NCBI RefSeq assembly: GCF_000621205.1
Contig: NZ_JHYY01000023.1
Span: forward strand, 62,001 to 126,000
DNA: 64,000 nucleotides
Origin: Halotalea alkalilenta DSM 17697
GTDB taxonomy: Bacteria > Pseudomonadota > Gammaproteobacteria > Pseudomonadales > Halomonadaceae
Direction of reading: 5' to 3'
Shown here: positions 61,489 through 64,000 of the stretch, piece after piece
Layout of the letters: every line of letters begins with the position of its first letter
Position numbering within the stretch: the first letter of the stretch is position 1
The notes under the pieces: model-generated
Told to the model about the DNA's origin: nothing
Database searches by the model: none
The model's input: the letters and a program-made list of their open reading frames with translations, nothing else
Program-made: the position numbers and the translations under genes

Positions 61489-62985
61489 ATGAAACGCATC
61501 CAGCACTACATGGACGGCCACATGACTGGCCTCGACTCCACCCGCACCGCTGCGGTCTTCAACCCCTCCACCGGCACCCAGTCCGCCGAAGTATCGCTAG
61601 CCTCCAAGGCCGACACCGAGAGCGCCATCCACGCCGCCGCCAAGGCCTTTCCCGGTTGGGCCGCGACCTCCCCGCTGAAGCGCTCCCGCGTGCTGTTCAA
61701 GTACAAGGCCCTGCTCGAGGAGCACACCGACGAGATCGCACGCCTGATCGCCTCCGAACACGGCAAGGTGCTGTCGGACGCCCGCGGCGAGCTCACCCGC
61801 GGCATCGAAGTGGTCGAGTTCGCCTGCGGCATGCCCCATCTGCAAAAGGGCGAGCACTCGCTCAACGTCGGCACTGGGGTCGACAGCTTCTCGATGATGC
61901 AACCGCTCGGCGTGTGCGCCGGCATCACCCCGTTCAACTTCCCGGCCATGGTGCCGCTGTGGATGTTTCCGATCGCCATCGCCGCCGGCAACACCTTCGT
62001 GCTCAAGCCCTCGGAGAAGGATCCCTCGGCGACTCTGCGCATCGTCGAGCTGTTCACCGAGGCAGGTCTCCCCGACGGCGTGCTCAACCTGATCAACGGC
62101 GACAAGGAAGCGGTCGATACCCTGCTCACCGATCCCCGCGTCCAGGCGGTCAGCTTCGTCGGCTCGACTCCGATCGCCGAATACGTCTATGCCACCGGCT
62201 CGCAGCACGGCAAGCGCGTCCAGGCCCTCGGCGGGGCCAAGAACCACATGGTGATCATGCCCGACGCCGACCTCGACCAAGCCGCCGATGCGCTGATGGG
62301 CGCCGCCTACGGCAGCGCCGGCGAGCGCTGCATGGCGATCTCGGTCGCCGTACCGGTCGGTGACGAAACCGCTTCGCTGCTGCGCGAAAAGCTGCTGTCG
62401 CGGCTCGACGGCCTGCGGGTCGGCCAGAGCATCGTCGAGGGTCCCGACCACGACATGGGACCGCTGGTGACCCGCCAGCACCTCGACAAGGTCCGCGCCT
62501 ACATCGCCGCCGGGGTCGAGGAAGGCGCCGAGCTGGTCCGCGACGGCCGCGAGCTGGACGACCAGAGCGGCGGCTATTTCATCGGCGGTACGCTGTTCGA
62601 TCGGGTCAAGCCCGGCATGCGGATCTACGACGAAGAGATCTTCGGACCGGTACTGGCGATCGCGCGGGCAGCGAGCTTCGATGAGGCGGTGGCGATGGTC
62701 AACGCCCACGAGTTCGGCAATGGCACCGCGATCTTCACCCGCGACGGCGATAGCGCGCGCCAGTACTGCGAGCAGATCCAGGTCGGGATGGTCGGGGTCA
62801 ACGTGCCGATTCCAGTACCGATGGCCTTCCATAGCTTCGGCGGCTGGAAGCGTTCGATCTTCGGTGCGCTGCACGTGCACGGCCCGGACGGAGTGCGTTT
62901 CTACACCCGAATGAAGACGGTCACCGCGCGCTGGCCTTCAGGGCTCAGGGAGCGCACCAACCACTACAGCATGCCCACGCTCTGA
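61489..62985 (+). CDS. mmsA: CoA-acylating methylmalonate-semialdehyde dehydrogenase
   Basis: The protein has 498 residues, starting at the ATG at 61489. Aldehyde dehydrogenase core: GVCAGITPFNFPAMVPLWMF, FVGSTPIAEYVYATG, ALGGAKNHMVIMPDAD, and the catalytic Cys281 in GSAGERCMAISVAV. Motifs and length match MmsA, which oxidises methylmalonate semialdehyde (valine/thymine catabolism) or malonate semialdehyde to propionyl- or acetyl-CoA. A palindromic operator-like site lies upstream. A minus-strand NCS1 permease gene is convergent, suggesting a pyrimidine or beta-alanine catabolic context. Confidence 0.93.
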   Translation: MKRIQHYMDGHMTGLDSTRTAAVFNPSTGTQSAEVSLASKADTESAIHAAAKAFPGWAATSPLKRSRVLFKYKALLEEHTDEIARLIASEHGKVLSDARGELTRGIEVVEFACGMPHLQKGEHSLNVGTGVDSFSMMQPLGVCAGITPFNFPAMVPLWMFPIAIAAGNTFVLKPSEKDPSATLRIVELFTEAGLPDGVLNLINGDKEAVDTLLTDPRVQAVSFVGSTPIAEYVYATGSQHGKRVQALGGAKNHMVIMPDADLDQAADALMGAAYGSAGERCMAISVAVPVGDETASLLREKLLSRLDGLRVGQSIVEGPDHDMGPLVTRQHLDKVRAYIAAGVEEGAELVRDGRELDDQSGGYFIGGTLFDRVKPGMRIYDEEIFGPVLAIARAASFDEAVAMVNAHEFGNGTAIFTRDGDSARQYCEQIQVGMVGVNVPIPVPMAFHSFGGWKRSIFGALHVHGPDGVRFYTRMKTVTARWPSGLRERTNHYSMPTL

Positions 62986-63170
62986 ACCCTCGCCTCCAAC
63001 CACGATGCCCGCAGCCTGCTGCGGGCATCGTGCTTTCAAGCCTCTGGGTGCCGGTGCGGCTATCTCGACCAGCCTGGCCGTGAGGATCACAGCACGCTGA
63101 GAGCAATGACAAAGTAAAGGGAGCGCCGTCGGCTCCCTTTCGCTGTTGCGGCCGCCGTCCACCCTCGAAC

Positions 63171-64000
63171 TCAGCGTCCCGCGTAGCTGGCCTTGAGGTC
63201 GCGCGCGAACCAGGCGTAGCAAAGCGCCCCGACGATCCCGCCGATGAACAGCGAGAAGTAGTGCAGGTCGCCGAACTGGGGGCCGAAGTTGATTCCCAGG
63301 GCGACGATGGCAGCGGGAATCAACGCTTTGATCGCCCTCGGATTGACGCCGTTGTTGTACCAGTAGGAGCCCTTGGGATCGGTGCTGAACAATCCATCGA
63401 CGTCGATCAGGCCGCGGCGCACGCGGTAGAAATCGACCAGCAGGATGCCGTAGAGCGGACCGATGACCGCAGCGAGCGCACCGACGGTGTAATGGATCAG
63501 CTCGGGATTGTTGAAGAGTTTCCACGGCATCAGGAACACTGAACCGACCGCGGCGATGAAGCCGCCGGTGCGGAAGCTGATCAGCCTCGGCGCCACGTTG
63601 GCGAAATCGAACGCCGGCGCAACGAAGTTGGCGACGATGTTGATGCCCACCGTGGTGGTGACGAAGGTCAACGCGCCGATCAGCGCCACGTAGGTATTGT
63701 CGAGCCGGGCGACGGTCTCTATCGGGTCATCGATCATCTCGCCGAACACCGGCAGAGTGGCCGAGACCATCATCACGGTGGTAGCGGCGAAGACCACGAA
63801 GTTGACCGGCAGCCCCCAGAAGTTGCCCTTCTTCACCGCTGCCATGCTGTGGCAGTAACGGCTGAAGTCACCGAAGTTGAGCGTCGGGCCGGCGAAGTAC
63901 CCAGCGACGATCACCGCAGCGATGATCATCTGCCAGGCCTGCTGGCTGGGTGACAGCACCTGATCACCGAGAGTGAAGCTCACGTTCTCCCAGCCAGCGT
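63171..64000 (-). CDS. NCS1-family permease (5' partial)
   Basis: The visible C-terminal part has about 276 residues, and the frame runs off the right edge (the N-terminus is outside). Family blocks: GPTLNFGDFSRYCHS, TTVGINIVANFVAPAFDFAN, PELIHYTVGALAAVIGPLYG and ILLVDFYRVRRGLIDVDGLF. NCS1 permeases import nucleobases and related compounds (uracil, allantoin, hydantoins, thiamine) with H+ or Na+. With mmsA nearby, a pyrimidine or hydantoin substrate is plausible. The substrate is inferred, not shown. Confidence 0.88.
   Translation of the reverse strand, partial: AGWENVSFTLGDQVLSPSQQAWQMIIAAVIVAGYFAGPTLNFGDFSRYCHSMAAVKKGNFWGLPVNFVVFAATTVMMVSATLPVFGEMIDDPIETVARLDNTYVALIGALTFVTTTVGINIVANFVAPAFDFANVAPRLISFRTGGFIAAVGSVFLMPWKLFNNPELIHYTVGALAAVIGPLYGILLVDFYRVRRGLIDVDGLFSTDPKGSYWYNNGVNPRAIKALIPAAIVALGINFGPQFGDLHYFSLFIGGIVGALCYAWFARDLKASYAGR

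Overview
The window is 64 kb of GC-rich gammaproteobacterial chromosome. The thrS-infC-rpmI-rplT-pheS-pheT-ihfA block, a tRNA-Pro(GGG), yejABEF, ycaO, rarD, ppnN, and the mix of OmpA-type and small envelope lipoproteins suggest a Halomonadaceae-like (Oceanospirillales) bacterium. That placement is inferred from gene content only; no 16S gene is present. Most of the window is ordinary, tightly packed chromosome. Gene boundaries are often 1-8 bp overlaps, and in this GC-rich DNA many long antisense reading frames are shadows.

Layout: 1-5.4 kb holds yejA(partial)-yejB-yejE-yejF, a peptide (microcin C-type) ABC importer, then ycaO. 7.3-11.2 kb holds small envelope proteins, a YafV-type omega-amidase, rarD, lrgB/lrgA and a yqaE-type peptide. 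11.3-12.7 kb holds tRNA-Pro, a HigB/HigA toxin-antitoxin pair with a visible double operator, and a non-coding stretch ending in a strong terminator. 12.8-18.1 kb holds a BamE-like lipoprotein, an exported lyase-superfamily protein, secreted or unknown proteins and two tandem universal stress proteins. 18.3-21.3 kb encodes a tripartite tricarboxylate transporter (TctC-TctB-TctA). 21.3-21.7 kb is a metE remnant with a nonsense codon. 22-25.7 kb has small stress-type proteins, a PmtA-like methyltransferase, an ElaA-type acetyltransferase and a lipoprotein.

25.7-45.7 kb is the centre of interest: a cobalamin (B12) late-pathway region. A minus-strand operon (cobT-cobS-cobU-cobC-cbiB-bluB) makes and attaches the dimethylbenzimidazole lower ligand. 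It diverges from a plus-strand unit (chelatase AAA+/VWA subunit, cobO, cobB, cobE) preceded by a clear cobalamin riboswitch and a recognisable promoter. Then come an MFS gene on the opposite strand, cobW, cobN, a small Usp-like gene, cobQ, and the AdoCbl-dependent ethanolamine ammonia-lyase genes eutB-eutC. The corrin-ring methyltransferases and L-threonine-phosphate decarboxylase are not in the window. The dead B12-independent methionine synthase (metE) nearby fits a cell relying on B12-dependent MetH, though metH is not visible here.

45.9-52.7 kb has lipoproteins, a CBS protein, a LysR regulator, yfcL, ppnN, a MioC/YqcA flavodoxin and an orphan tatA. 52.7-59.9 kb is the translation operon; infC appears to start at an ATC codon, and a terminator-like hairpin lies between rplT and pheS. 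60-64 kb has an OmpA-type lipoprotein with three TSP3 calcium-binding repeats, a probable 47-residue peptide, mmsA and a truncated NCS1 permease, probably part of a pyrimidine or beta-amino-acid catabolic locus.

I did not find a CRISPR array, an intact insertion sequence, a prophage or a clearly new multi-gene system. The best leads are the riboswitch-centred B12 region with its metE remnant, the exported lyase, several short proteins with non-ATG starts, and a possible small RNA downstream of higA.
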